A stretch of DNA of 20,325 nucleotides from Chloroflexota bacterium (GCA_025355835.1 JANXYW010000400.1:1-20325); one strand, 5' to 3'. Positions 7,029 to 13,772 are shown, numbered from the stretch's first letter. Numbers and translations: made by a program. Notes: generated by a model not told the origin, from the letters alone.

Positions 7029-7355
7029 CTACTCAACGACCACCTTCTCGATCGTCACGAACGACGCCACGCGGCTGTGGTCGATGAAGTTCTTTTCGTC
7101 CTCCAACGCCGCTGCCGTCTCCGGCGTCTGCATCGCCGCGCGCATCGCGTCGAGATCATCGAACCACAGCTCGGCCGCGCCGTCGAACGGCGGCGCCTGT
7201 CGAGCGTACAACTCGGGCACGACGTGGCACTGCACGTAGCGACGCAGCCCCGGGATCGCGCCCGCGATCGGCGCGTGTGTCTCGCGCCAGTAGCGCTGGA
7301 ACTCTTCGACGCTCAGCTCCGGCTTCTTCGAGATGCAGTAGATCAGCTTGACCAT
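7029..7355 (-). CDS. EthD-domain protein (dimeric alpha/beta-barrel fold)
   Basis: A 108-residue protein with the EthD signature. It begins MVKLIYCISKKPELSVEEFQRYW, has HAP at 27-29, then GLRRYVQ (36-42), DGAAELWFDDLDAMRAAM and a C-terminal strand. Members are small ferredoxin-like dimers. Some assist oxidative degradation (as beside the ethyl tert-butyl ether P450) and others are probable isomerases or decarboxylases. The start is ATG 7355, with AGGAGG about ten bases before it, so the longer open frame upstream is rejected. It lies 75 bases downstream of the metal permease on the same strand, so it may be transcribed from it, though a link in function is not obvious. Confidence 0.85.
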   Translation of the reverse strand: MVKLIYCISKKPELSVEEFQRYWRETHAPIAGAIPGLRRYVQCHVVPELYARQAPPFDGAAELWFDDLDAMRAAMQTPETAAALEDEKNFIDHSRVASFVTIEKVVVE

Positions 7356-7430
7356 CGAGCAACGACCTCCTCTGGCACTTGGGCGAGATCGTGACACAAC
7401 GTGGAGATTCGCGCGAGCAAGGATCGGCGC

Positions 7431-9158
7431 TTAGAAGATGCCCTGCTGCGAAAGCGCCCGCAGCGTCACCACCAGCCCGGCGCCGACGACGGCGAACGCG
7501 CTCGCGACCGGGAACGCGCGCACCGCGAGCGAAGTAAGCCCGCCCGATTGCTCGGCACGCGCCGCCAGGCGGCCCAGCAGTGGCACCCGCTGTGATATCG
7601 CCCGAGCATACACCAGCGCGAAGCCGATGCCCGTGAGCACGCCCGCCAGCCCAAGGCTGAAGAACAAAATCAGCACGAGCCCGAAGCCGACACGATGCAG
7701 TGCGATCGCGCTCAGCATGACGACGATAGCCGACGGGCACGGCAGCAGTCCGCCAAAGATGCCCAGGCCGATCAGCCGCCGCCACGTCACTGGCTCGCCA
7801 TCCTGGCCTGGGATCGCGTGACTGTGCGCCGGACCGAAACCGTGCTTGTGCTCGGCTGCGTCGTCATGGGTGTGCTCAACATCAACCGCGCTCTCGTCGT
7901 CGTGCGGATGGGCAGCGTCGTGACGGTGTCCGTGGCCGTGATGCGCGCTCTCGTGATCGTGTGGCGCGGAGGCGGACATCATCATCGCGCCCGACTCATT
8001 CGTCGCGAATGCGAGCCGCGGCCGTGCGACGATCCGCGCCGAACCGCGCGAGCGCAGCCACACGCCGGCCTGGCCGATGAGCCCGCTCGACCGCAGCCGC
8101 CCGACGAACAGCGACAGACCCATCACGACAATCAGCCCGCCGGAGATGATGCCGAGCCACGGGTACAGCGTCTCAGGCACGATGTACGACGACAGGTACA
8201 GCGTGATGAACCCCAGCGCGTACACACTCGACGTGTGCGTCGCCGTCACGGTCAGCCCCAACAGCAGCGCATGCTTCGGCGTTCCGCGAGACCCCACCAT
8301 GTACGCCGCAACGATCGTCTTGCCATGACCGGGCGACAGCGCGTGAATCGCGCCGAACCCCATCGCTGCCAGCAGCGCCAGAATGACGACGCCAACGCTG
8401 AGGTGGTCTTTCGCGATCAGGTCGGCGTAGCTCGAAAGCGTCGTGTCTGTATTGCCGCGGATCGCTCGCGCGTGGTCAGCATCCGTCGATGCGACTGGAG
8501 CGGCGCCGACTCCCGGCTTGAACGAGAACGCCGCCGTGCGCACATCGAGCGGGCTCGTGAGCGAGTTCTGCGGATAATTCAGCAACTCGTTGCTGATGTC
8601 CTGCGCGGGCGCACTTGATCCAACGACCTCGACGCCCAGCCCGGGGCGCACGACGATTTCGCGCCAGCCGATGCGGTCGCCATAGTTGTCGTCGGTGAAC
8701 GCGATCTTCGGCGAGGCATCACGCCAGCCGTCCGGCAGATCCGCGTGATACGTCGCAGTCAAACGCGCCAGCAGCAGCCCGCCCTGCCCGGCAGGAAATG
8801 TCAGCGTGTGCGAGACATCCGAGAGCTTCGCCTCATGGCCGTTGACCGTCAGCGTGATGTGCGATTTGAGGTCGTCGACCTTCGCGGCCGCCCACGCCTC
8901 GCTCTCGGCGTCATCGACAGTGCCGTCGCCGTTGGCATCGATCTTCTGGCGCTCCTGGAACGTCGGAATCTCCGCCATGTCCAGCACGCGGTACACCTGG
9001 ATGCCCGTCTCGGCCACGTCGATGCGGTCGTAGTGGTTGATCGTGAAATTGCCGAGCGGGTGGGCACTAACGCTTTGGCTGCCGCTGCCGAGGGCCGCGA
9101 ACGCCGCTACAGCGAGAACGAGGCCGGAAAGGAGCCAGATGGAGCGGAATCGCGACAC
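7431..9158 (-). CDS. NicO-family nickel/cobalt exporter-like permease with extracytoplasmic N-domain
   Basis: A 575-residue membrane protein. A signal peptide (about 1-32) ends SVSA, giving a mature N-terminus HPLGNFTIN. An outside domain of about 215 residues follows, with a perfect EF-hand calcium loop at 74-85 (D74, N76, D78, T80, D82, E85). Six membrane helices follow (about 253-273, 298-323, 332-353, 465-485, 490-515, 547-569). HALSPGHGKT (272-281) and GGLLPCPSA (469-477) are the NicO/RcnA signatures. The loop between helices 3 and 4 is strikingly His/Asp rich (400-447), a metal-sensing or buffering loop. Family role: Ni2+/Co2+ movement across the membrane; direction here is inferred to be export by likeness to RcnA. 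Start: GTG 9158 with AGGAG six bases upstream, preferred over the in-frame ATG 9194, which would put an odd polar stretch before the signal peptide. Confidence 0.88.
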   Translation of the reverse strand: MSRFRSIWLLSGLVLAVAAFAALGSGSQSVSAHPLGNFTINHYDRIDVAETGIQVYRVLDMAEIPTFQERQKIDANGDGTVDDAESEAWAAAKVDDLKSHITLTVNGHEAKLSDVSHTLTFPAGQGGLLLARLTATYHADLPDGWRDASPKIAFTDDNYGDRIGWREIVVRPGLGVEVVGSSAPAQDISNELLNYPQNSLTSPLDVRTAAFSFKPGVGAAPVASTDADHARAIRGNTDTTLSSYADLIAKDHLSVGVVILALLAAMGFGAIHALSPGHGKTIVAAYMVGSRGTPKHALLLGLTVTATHTSSVYALGFITLYLSSYIVPETLYPWLGIISGGLIVVMGLSLFVGRLRSSGLIGQAGVWLRSRGSARIVARPRLAFATNESGAMMMSASAPHDHESAHHGHGHRHDAAHPHDDESAVDVEHTHDDAAEHKHGFGPAHSHAIPGQDGEPVTWRRLIGLGIFGGLLPCPSAIVVMLSAIALHRVGFGLVLILFFSLGLAGVLTGIGFALVYARAISQRVPLLGRLAARAEQSGGLTSLAVRAFPVASAFAVVGAGLVVTLRALSQQGIF

Positions 9159-9164
9159 GGAGTT

Positions 9165-9169
9165 CTCCT
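9165..9169 (-). promoter_or_regulatory. Ribosome binding site that fixes the GTG start of the NicO-type permease
   Basis: Minus-strand AGGAG lies six bases before GTG 9158. No comparable site precedes the in-frame ATG at 9194, so the GTG is chosen, which also gives a normal signal peptide. Confidence 0.7.
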
Positions 9170-9542
9170 GTTTGAGGCGATGGGCGGCTTCCATACTACT
9201 TCGCCCGCCCCCGCCCCGCGGATCACTCCCTGTCGCTCGTACTGGATATGGCCAGCGCGTCCCGCTCGCGCGCGGCCTTTTCGACGCGCCGAGCACCCTT
9301 CCACGGCACGATCCGAGGCGTTTCGTGGCCGCGCGTGCCGGACTCCCGAAGTTTAGCGCTGCCTTCTGAGACTGCTTCTTTCGTTTGACTTGTGATTGTG
9401 TTCACATTCACATACTGGAGCATGAGGCTCCCTGTTGTCAAGCCGACGAGACAGTTCCGCCGCAGCCTGCGAAAACAAGAACCGTTTGGCCGTTGCCGAC
9501 TGGCCCCGAGGTCGCCATGATGGTTCAGGAAGGGCCGCATCG
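9170..9542. other. Divergent intergenic region between the permease and the GerW unit
   Basis: No gene is supported here; frames that cross it have atypical composition. The middle is GC-rich and the stretch 9370-9420 is distinctly AT-richer, which suits a promoter region. It contains TTGACT at 9385-9390 and a CRP-like dyad at 9391-9406. I looked for a cobalamin or Ni/Co riboswitch core ahead of the metal permease and found none. Confidence 0.6.
9391..9406. promoter_or_regulatory. CRP/FNR-type operator candidate
   Basis: TGTGATTGTGTTCACA matches the TGTGA-N6-TCACA consensus of CRP exactly, with a further TCACA at 9408-9412. It directly follows a TTGACT hexamer (9385-9390) in the AT-rich part of the divergent region, so it could control the GerW unit, the permease, or both. 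No CRP-family gene is in the window. Confidence 0.45.
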
Positions 9543-9812
9543 ATGTTTCGCAGCGAGGAGCGCTCGGTCCCCGTCCTGACATCCGACGCCCTGGCGATCG
9601 ATGGCGTCGTACGCGTGCGCCGTCTCGGATTTGGCCGCCGCGGTTGGCGCGTCGTCTTGGAGTCCCACGATCCGGTGGCTGTCGTCGTGCGGCGCGACGA
9701 CGGTATGGAGCGCCACCGGATCAAGAACACTCCATTGCCAAGTCCGCTCTTGATGCTCATAGCAATGCCGGTCGCGGCACGCATCGCAACGAAGTTACTC
9801 ACACGCAGCTAA
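9543..9812 (+). CDS. Small conserved-looking protein coupled to GerW (unknown function)
   Basis: I do not recognise this 89-residue protein. The first 60 residues are charged and predicted beta-rich (GVVRVRRLGFGRRGWRVVLE). They are followed by a short hydrophobic segment (about 65-79, PLPSPLLMLIAMPVAARIA) that could be a membrane anchor. ATG 9543 is chosen because AGGAAGG lies about nine bases upstream; the open frame continues further up but lacks support. The GerW-family gene follows after 12 bases with a strong ribosome site, so the two are very probably one operon. It may act together with GerW at the membrane (inference from position only). Confidence 0.6.
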   Translation: MFRSEERSVPVLTSDALAIDGVVRVRRLGFGRRGWRVVLESHDPVAVVVRRDDGMERHRIKNTPLPSPLLMLIAMPVAARIATKLLTRS

Positions 9813-9824
9813 GGAGGCACACGC

Positions 9825-10271
9825 ATGGACACGACGATGACCTCGGACGAAGTGATCCGCCAGATCTCGGCCATCCCGGATCAACTCGGTGTCGGCGCAT
9901 GTTTCGGCACCCCGATCGAGCGAATCGGTCACACGGTCATTCCGGCAGCGCGCGTTACCTTTGGGTACGGGATGGGATTCGGCCGCGGCAGTGGCGGCAA
10001 GGACCTGCCCTCGACGAACGGCAACACCGCGACCGATGGTGGGGAGGGCGAAGGCGGCGGTGGAGGCGGTGGTGGAGGATCAGCGCCCGTGGCCGTCATT
10101 CACATCAACGACACCGGCGTGACGGTGGAACCGATCGTCGACGCGACGCGGGTAGCGCTCGCTGGCATCACCATGTCGGCGTGGGCTGTGTTCTGGATCG
10201 CCTGGACACTTCGCGCTGTCTCGAAGGAGCGTGCGAAGACGCGTCGCGAAGAGATCAAACACCCCGCCTGA
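9825..10271 (+). CDS. GerW (YtfJ)-family protein with C-terminal membrane helix
   Basis: A 148-residue member of the GerW/YtfJ family. GVGACFGTPIERIGHTVIP (22-40) and AARVTFGYGMGFGRG (41-55) are the core signature. A polyglycine run follows (about 77-85), then VAVIHINDTGVTVEPIVD (89-106). A hydrophobic helix (about 108-130) and a basic tail (SKERAKTRREE) suggest an anchored protein with the N-terminal part and tail on defined sides. GerW is needed for spore germination in Bacillus, but relatives are common in non-sporulating Actinobacteria and Chloroflexi, where the role is unknown. AAGGAGG lies seven bases ahead of ATG 9825. It is second in a two-gene unit and ends eight bases short of the convergent CxxC protein. 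Confidence 0.85.
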   Translation: MDTTMTSDEVIRQISAIPDQLGVGACFGTPIERIGHTVIPAARVTFGYGMGFGRGSGGKDLPSTNGNTATDGGEGEGGGGGGGGGSAPVAVIHINDTGVTVEPIVDATRVALAGITMSAWAVFWIAWTLRAVSKERAKTRREEIKHPA

Positions 10272-10279
10272 TGGCGCGA

Positions 10280-10447
10280 TCAGCCTGCCGACGCTTTACC
10301 AACCGCTACCGCGACGGGTTCAGCGTTCTTCTCGAGCCATTTGTTCGCGAGCGGGGCGCACGCGGCGCACGCGACTGAGTGTTTGCCCATGGCAATGCCG
10401 CCGCTCGTCACGAACGTCCCGCAGAACGCACATTTTCCTTGGGGCAT
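10280..10447 (-). CDS. 55-residue double-CxxC (zinc-ribbon-like) protein linked to Bcp
   Basis: A very short gene found by reading the minus strand behind the peroxiredoxin. GGAGGG (10454-10459) lies six bases before ATG 10447. The product has two CxxC pairs, CAFC at 6-9 and CAAC at 27-30, separated by a glycine-rich turn with an extra histidine (H23), then a helical tail with a WLEKN motif. Two CxxC knuckles about 20 residues apart are the usual spacing of a zinc ribbon or rubredoxin-like knuckle. It starts only 19 bases after the peroxiredoxin stop, so the two are probably co-transcribed. A role in metal- or thiol-based redox chemistry is inferred from that. No named family recognised. Confidence 0.7.
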   Translation of the reverse strand: MPQGKCAFCGTFVTSGGIAMGKHSVACAACAPLANKWLEKNAEPVAVAVGKASAG

Positions 10448-10466
10448 GTCGATCCCTCCATTGTCG

Positions 10467-10940
10467 CTACGCTTTCAGTTCGGACAGCGCCTGCAAAATC
10501 TCCAGCGCGTGGCCGGCCGGGTTCACCTTCTCGAACACGCGCGCGATGGCGCCGTCTGGCCCGATGATGAACGTTGTCCGATCGACCCCCATGTATTCCC
10601 GCCCCATGAATTTCTTCGGTCCCCAGACGCCGTAGCTCTCCGACACCGCGTGATCGGCATCCGCCAGAAGCGGGAATTGGAGGCTGAACTTGTCCCTGAA
10701 CTTCTGATGCGATTTCACGCCATCTGGCGAGACGCCAAAGAGCGCCGCCTCGGCGGAGATCAAACTCCAGCTATCGCGTATCTCGCACGCCTCGGTCGCG
10801 CAGCCAGGCGTGTCGTCCTTGGGGTACCAGTAGACGACGACCCACGTGCCGCGGAGATCCGCGAGTTTCACGCGCGCGCCATGATCGTCCTCGAGGTCGA
10901 ACACGGGAGCGATATCCCCGGCCTTGAGCGTTGTCGGCAT
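10467..10940 (-). CDS. bcp: Thiol peroxidase of the Bcp/PrxQ peroxiredoxin class
   Basis: A 157-residue thioredoxin-fold peroxidase that reduces H2O2 and organic hydroperoxides with thiol electrons in the cytoplasm. The signature YPKDDTPGCATEACEIRD (39-56) carries the peroxidatic C47 and, five residues later, the resolving C52 of the atypical two-Cys type. FGVSPDGVKSHQKF (68-81) and the FIIGPDG strand (about 124-130) follow in the normal order. Length and ends are typical. GGAG lies about six bases before ATG 10940. A small double-CxxC protein follows on the same strand after 19 bases, and an MshD-like acetyltransferase lies upstream, so this stretch has a thiol-redox theme. Confidence 0.93.
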   Translation of the reverse strand: MPTTLKAGDIAPVFDLEDDHGARVKLADLRGTWVVVYWYPKDDTPGCATEACEIRDSWSLISAEAALFGVSPDGVKSHQKFRDKFSLQFPLLADADHAVSESYGVWGPKKFMGREYMGVDRTTFIIGPDGAIARVFEKVNPAGHALEILQALSELKA

Positions 10941-11012
10941 GCGCTACTCCAATCGAGCCGGCGATGGAGCCGACGGCACAGGGTAGCCAATCCGTGAGTC
11001 ATCGGGAAGTTC

Positions 11013-11040
11013 GGGCTGCGTCAGTGTAGGGCTGCGTCAG
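11013..11040. repeat. 12-bp direct repeat at the 3' end of the MshD-like gene
   Basis: GGGCTGCGTCAG occurs at 11013-11024 and again at 11029-11040 with TGTA between. The second copy includes the stop codon of the acetyltransferase gene. It is probably a small duplication; no function is evident. Confidence 0.75.
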
Positions 11041-12005
11041 GCCGCGACGACGCGCCGCGCGTCGATGCCGGCAGGCGGAACAACGACGTCTGCGCCGAGG
11101 CCGCGCGTGTAGCAGACATCGACGTGATGATAGTGAAATCCATTTGCCGTGTAGAGGCCAATCGCCGCATCGTTCGACTGGTCGACGTAGATCGCCGCGA
11201 CGGCGGCCTCGCGCTCGCGCAAACGGCGCAGGGCCGACGCAAGCAGGTAGCGACCGAGGCCGCGTCCCTGGTACTCCGGCGCAGTGCCGATCACGTACAC
11301 CTCGCCGACGCGGCCGTCCGCGGCTCGTTCTTCAACCTTCAACCAGCAGAACCCTGCAAGCGCACCGTTGAACTCGAGTAGCAAGACGTCGTCGGCGCGA
11401 AACCACGGCTGCGCCATGCGCGCACGCAGATCGTCCAGCGTCCATCGCCCGTTTTCCGGGTGTCCGGCGAAGATGCGATTGTTGAGCGCCAACCACGCTT
11501 CGTCGTCGATGCCGGGCCGCACCGCCCGGATCGTAGCGCCCGCCACAGCCGCCGGAGCAGGCACCGAGCTCATGTGGCGATGCAGGTGCAACAACCGTCG
11601 CGCCGGCGTGAAGCCGAACTGCGCGGCAATGTGCTGGCTGGCCGACGTGTCGTTGTACGCCCAGAGATCGAGCTGTAGCGCGCCTTTGCCCTGCGCCGTC
11701 ATGATCGCTTGCGAGAGCAGCATGCGCCCGACTCCGCGACGACGCTGCGTCGGATCGACCACCAACTCGCACGATGCGCGTCGCTCGTCGTCGTCGCCGT
11801 ACGTCACCGTGTGAGCGTACCCGGCGAGCGCTCCGTCCTCGAACGCTAAGATCGCCTCGGAAAGGTCATCCCCACGTTGCAGTCGGAGAAACTTGTGCTC
11901 GCCCAGCGGCTCGTGACCGTCGGCGTGCGTGGCGGCATCCAGGAGCGCAGGAAGCTGCTCCATGTGGTGCGATTCGAGCTGAGAGACAATTTCGACGTGA
12001 TGCAT
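11037..12005 (-). CDS. Tandem GNAT acetyltransferase resembling mycothiol synthase (MshD)
   Basis: A 322-residue protein with two GNAT (acetyl-CoA N-acetyltransferase) domains. Both CoA pyrophosphate loops are present: RRRGVGRMLL (88-97) and QGRGLGRYLL (246-255). The second half carries NNRIFAGHPENGRW (175-188), PWFRADDVLLLEFNG (200-214) and VGEVYVIG (233-240), closely like MshD of Mycobacterium, which acetylates the cysteine amine of Cys-GlcN-inositol in the last step of mycothiol synthesis. Length is also that of MshD. Whether mycothiol itself is made is unknown; a related thiol or another amine could be the substrate. Start ATG 12005 is placed where homology begins; the open frame upstream (to 12128) runs through a promoter-like region. 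No Shine-Dalgarno is seen. A palindrome-bearing promoter lies about 60 bases upstream. Peroxiredoxin and OsmC genes flank it. Confidence 0.75.
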   Translation of the reverse strand: MHHVEIVSQLESHHMEQLPALLDAATHADGHEPLGEHKFLRLQRGDDLSEAILAFEDGALAGYAHTVTYGDDDERRASCELVVDPTQRRRGVGRMLLSQAIMTAQGKGALQLDLWAYNDTSASQHIAAQFGFTPARRLLHLHRHMSSVPAPAAVAGATIRAVRPGIDDEAWLALNNRIFAGHPENGRWTLDDLRARMAQPWFRADDVLLLEFNGALAGFCWLKVEERAADGRVGEVYVIGTAPEYQGRGLGRYLLASALRRLREREAAVAAIYVDQSNDAAIGLYTANGFHYHHVDVCYTRGLGADVVVPPAGIDARRVVAA

Positions 12006-12064
12006 AGTCAGGGAATACCCGGAAGAGTATCGGCACGAGCGCACATGGCGACACCCTGCGCTCC

Positions 12065-12094
12065 ATTGTAATTGCAACTGGTTGCAACAAGCAA
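12065..12094 (-). promoter_or_regulatory. Promoter with palindromic operator in its spacer, upstream of the MshD-like gene
   Basis: On the minus strand TTGCTT (12094-12089), an 18-base spacer and TACAAT (12070-12065; 5 of 6 to TATAAT) form a promoter. The spacer holds a perfect 16-bp dyad (12072-12087; TTGCAAC-N2-GTTGCAA). Such a placement suits a repressor blocking polymerase or a MerR-type activator. The predicted RNA start is about 50 bases ahead of ATG 12005. Confidence 0.55.
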
Positions 12095-12197
12095 TCCGAA
12101 GCGTCAAAATCGTCCGTCGCGATTCCACCCGCGCAATGTTCGCACGTGGATGGGCCGCGGGTCTATCTGAATCTTGCTCGGAGCAGGGAGCCGCAAG

Positions 12198-12680
12198 CTA
12201 CGTGGCCGAAGCCGCCTCGTCCTCGCGCGAAACCTCACCAGCGACCACCACACCCGTACCGTCGTCGGTGATCTCGTAGCGCTCACGGATCTCGACCTTC
12301 GGGTACAGCATGGCAAACACGGGACAGTACCGCGTCATCGTCAGCTGGATGGCGCGCCGCACGTTCGCCTCGACGATCGCGCGCCCACGCAATTCGTGTG
12401 TCATCAGAATCGACGTGTAGACGCGCGGATGCTCGTCGGCGCGCTCAGCGCTGAGCCGCACATCGTACGACGTGACGTCCTGCCGCATCTTGCGCAGGAT
12501 CGAGATCGTGTCCATTGCCGTGCAGCCGCCGAGTGCCACGAGCTGTAGCTGCATCGGCGTCGCTGCAGTCGGTGGCCCATCCGAGTGCGAATCCAGTTCG
12601 ATCATGTGACCGTTGGGCGTGGTTCCCGTGAATCGCAGTTCGTCGACAAGATGCAGTCGAGTCTCGCCGCCCGTACTCAT
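12198..12680 (-). CDS. OsmC/Ohr-family peroxide-reducing protein
   Basis: A 160-residue OsmC-fold protein, whose family members reduce organic hydroperoxides with a pair of cysteines, acting as dimers in the cytoplasm. The two cysteines are C53 in LVALGGCTAMD and C119 in TRYCPVFAML, at the usual spacing. An upstream TPMQLQLVALGGC helix and a GHMIELDSH strand are standard. It belongs to the OsmC branch rather than Ohr by motif. Its ATG overlaps the TGA of the YdjM-like gene (ATGA), so translation is coupled, and it is last in a three-gene unit that starts with a lipoprotein. It shares the oxidative-stress theme with the Bcp gene nearby. Confidence 0.9.
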   Translation of the reverse strand: MSTGGETRLHLVDELRFTGTTPNGHMIELDSHSDGPPTAATPMQLQLVALGGCTAMDTISILRKMRQDVTSYDVRLSAERADEHPRVYTSILMTHELRGRAIVEANVRRAIQLTMTRYCPVFAMLYPKVEIRERYEITDDGTGVVVAGEVSREDEAASAT

Positions 12681-13153
12681 GCCGAATCGCCATCCGCATC
12701 GCCGACCCACAGCTTCGATGCCACGAAGCCGTACACAACGGCGTCCAGCGTCCAGTTGAATGCGCTCTTCCACAGCGCCTTCTGCAACGGCGTGCCTTTG
12801 CGAATCTTCAAGTACGGCAGCGGCATCGCATCCAGCAGAATGTGCGAACCGACGAGGATCGCGCCCGCGATCGCATCGGCGACGAGATCACGTTCGCCCT
12901 CCGCGCTCCCGGCGCTGACGAGCCCACCGAACCCGGCCAGCATGCCGCTGGTCAGGGCGAACCCGAGCGTGTGCGTGCCCTCGCCGTGGATGTGCAACTT
13001 CCACGCGTTGCGATGAAGCAGCAGCCCGGCGAGCACATCGAAATCCGGCAGCCCCGCCGCCACGACGCACGCCGCCATCCCGGCGCGCGAACGCATGCCT
13101 AGTCGCCGTGCGAGCGACGCACCCACCAACCCATGTCCGATCGGACTCGCCAT
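12677..13153 (-). CDS. YdjM-like membrane metal-dependent hydrolase
   Basis: A 158-residue integral membrane protein of the YdjM (PF04307-type) family. Putative metal ligands stand in the family order: H7 (PIGHGLVGA), D37 and D39 (LPDFDVL), H54 to H61 (HIHGEGTH, equal to the usual HRGxTH), and H104 with D108 (SHILLDAM). Four hydrophobic stretches (about 24-46, 62-82, 92-112, 132-148) alternate with these motifs. Family members are thought to be membrane phospholipid-type or zinc hydrolases; the true substrate is unknown. The start is ATG 13153; AGGGAG lies about five bases before it, between it and the upstream lipoprotein stop (12-base gap). Its stop overlaps the OsmC start. Confidence 0.82.
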   Translation of the reverse strand: MASPIGHGLVGASLARRLGMRSRAGMAACVVAAGLPDFDVLAGLLLHRNAWKLHIHGEGTHTLGFALTSGMLAGFGGLVSAGSAEGERDLVADAIAGAILVGSHILLDAMPLPYLKIRKGTPLQKALWKSAFNWTLDAVVYGFVASKLWVGDADGDSA

Positions 13154-13165
13154 GCTGCTCCCTTG

Positions 13166-13759
13166 TTACGGCGTCACGGGCGTCGCTTTGCCGCCGCCAC
13201 CCGGGTTCGTTTCTGTTTTCACCGACTCCACGGCCAATGCCGTGCCGTTCCAAACATACGTCGTCTTGCGCAGCGCTCCCGGACAGCAGTTCGGATCTTC
13301 CGGCCCGTACACCGGCTGCGTCATCACGATCTGTCCACCTTCGACAGCGACGGCGAGCCCGCCAGAGCCGCTCGCCGGCGCCAGCTTCAGCAGTGTCTTC
13401 GTGCCGCTGCCCGAAGGCGTCAGTACCAGGAACGCGATGTCGCCCGCCGTCCCACCTGAATCGATCGGCACGATGGCTTCGTCGATCCCGTCGCCGGTAA
13501 CGTCGGCATACGTGACCTCGTCCTGCAGGTACGACCCGCCAGTGGACGCGATCACGGCCCGCACGTCGGCAACGGAAGCGAGATCCATCGCGCGAATGCC
13601 AAGCGATGGCGTGGCTGTAGCGGATCTCGTGGGCGCGGAGGTCGCCGAGACCGTGGGCGCGTGCGTGGGTGTTTTCGAGCTGCCACCGCTGCTGCAACCG
13701 GCGATCATTGCACCCAGGAGCAACGCGGCGGACGCGAGCGCGGCGGTGCGATGCATCAT
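13166..13759 (-). CDS. Lipoprotein with CCP motif and Asp-rich loop (LppP/LprE-like)
   Basis: A 197-residue lipoprotein. The N-terminus has a lipobox, AMIAGC, with C22 as the lipidated residue, followed by a Ser/Thr/Pro-rich linker (23-52). The folded part contains DVTGDGIDEAIVPID (86-100), an Asp-rich loop as in FG-GAP or calcium-binding repeats. NCCPGALRKTTYVWNG (157-172) resembles the CCPS...tyrWdG stretch of the LppP/LprE lipoproteins of Actinobacteria and Cyanobacteria. Function unknown. It would sit on the outer face of the membrane. It leads a three-gene unit with the YdjM-like and OsmC genes. TACACT ends seven bases before ATG 13759, with no Shine-Dalgarno; a second ATG follows directly. 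Confidence 0.78.
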   Translation of the reverse strand: MMHRTAALASAALLLGAMIAGCSSGGSSKTPTHAPTVSATSAPTRSATATPSLGIRAMDLASVADVRAVIASTGGSYLQDEVTYADVTGDGIDEAIVPIDSGGTAGDIAFLVLTPSGSGTKTLLKLAPASGSGGLAVAVEGGQIVMTQPVYGPEDPNCCPGALRKTTYVWNGTALAVESVKTETNPGGGGKATPVTP

Positions 13760-13772
13760 CGAAGTAAGTGTA
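13760..13772 (-). promoter_or_regulatory. Candidate leaderless -10 element for the lipoprotein unit
   Basis: Minus-strand TACACT (4 of 6 to TATAAT; fits TANNNT) is followed by seven bases and ATG 13759. No Shine-Dalgarno is present. Confidence 0.4.

Noticed and set aside
7695..8618. A 307-residue plus-strand frame
   Set aside because: It is antisense to the permease gene and Arg/His-rich only because it mirrors it.
9170..9420. A cobalamin or Ni/Co riboswitch ahead of the metal permease
   Set aside because: No conserved core (no B12-box, no paired GCCACTG-type elements) could be found on the minus strand.
9223..9582. A minus-strand 119-residue frame in the divergent region
   Set aside because: It crosses the AT-rich control region, overlaps the start of the coupled GerW partner gene, and has no likeness to known proteins.
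10231..10997. Plus-strand frames over the peroxiredoxin region
   Set aside because: They are antisense to bcp and the small CxxC gene, which have ribosome sites and family motifs.
11037..12128. The MshD-like protein starting at 12128
   Set aside because: The extra 41 residues read through the -10 hexamer and palindrome; similarity starts at ATG 12005.
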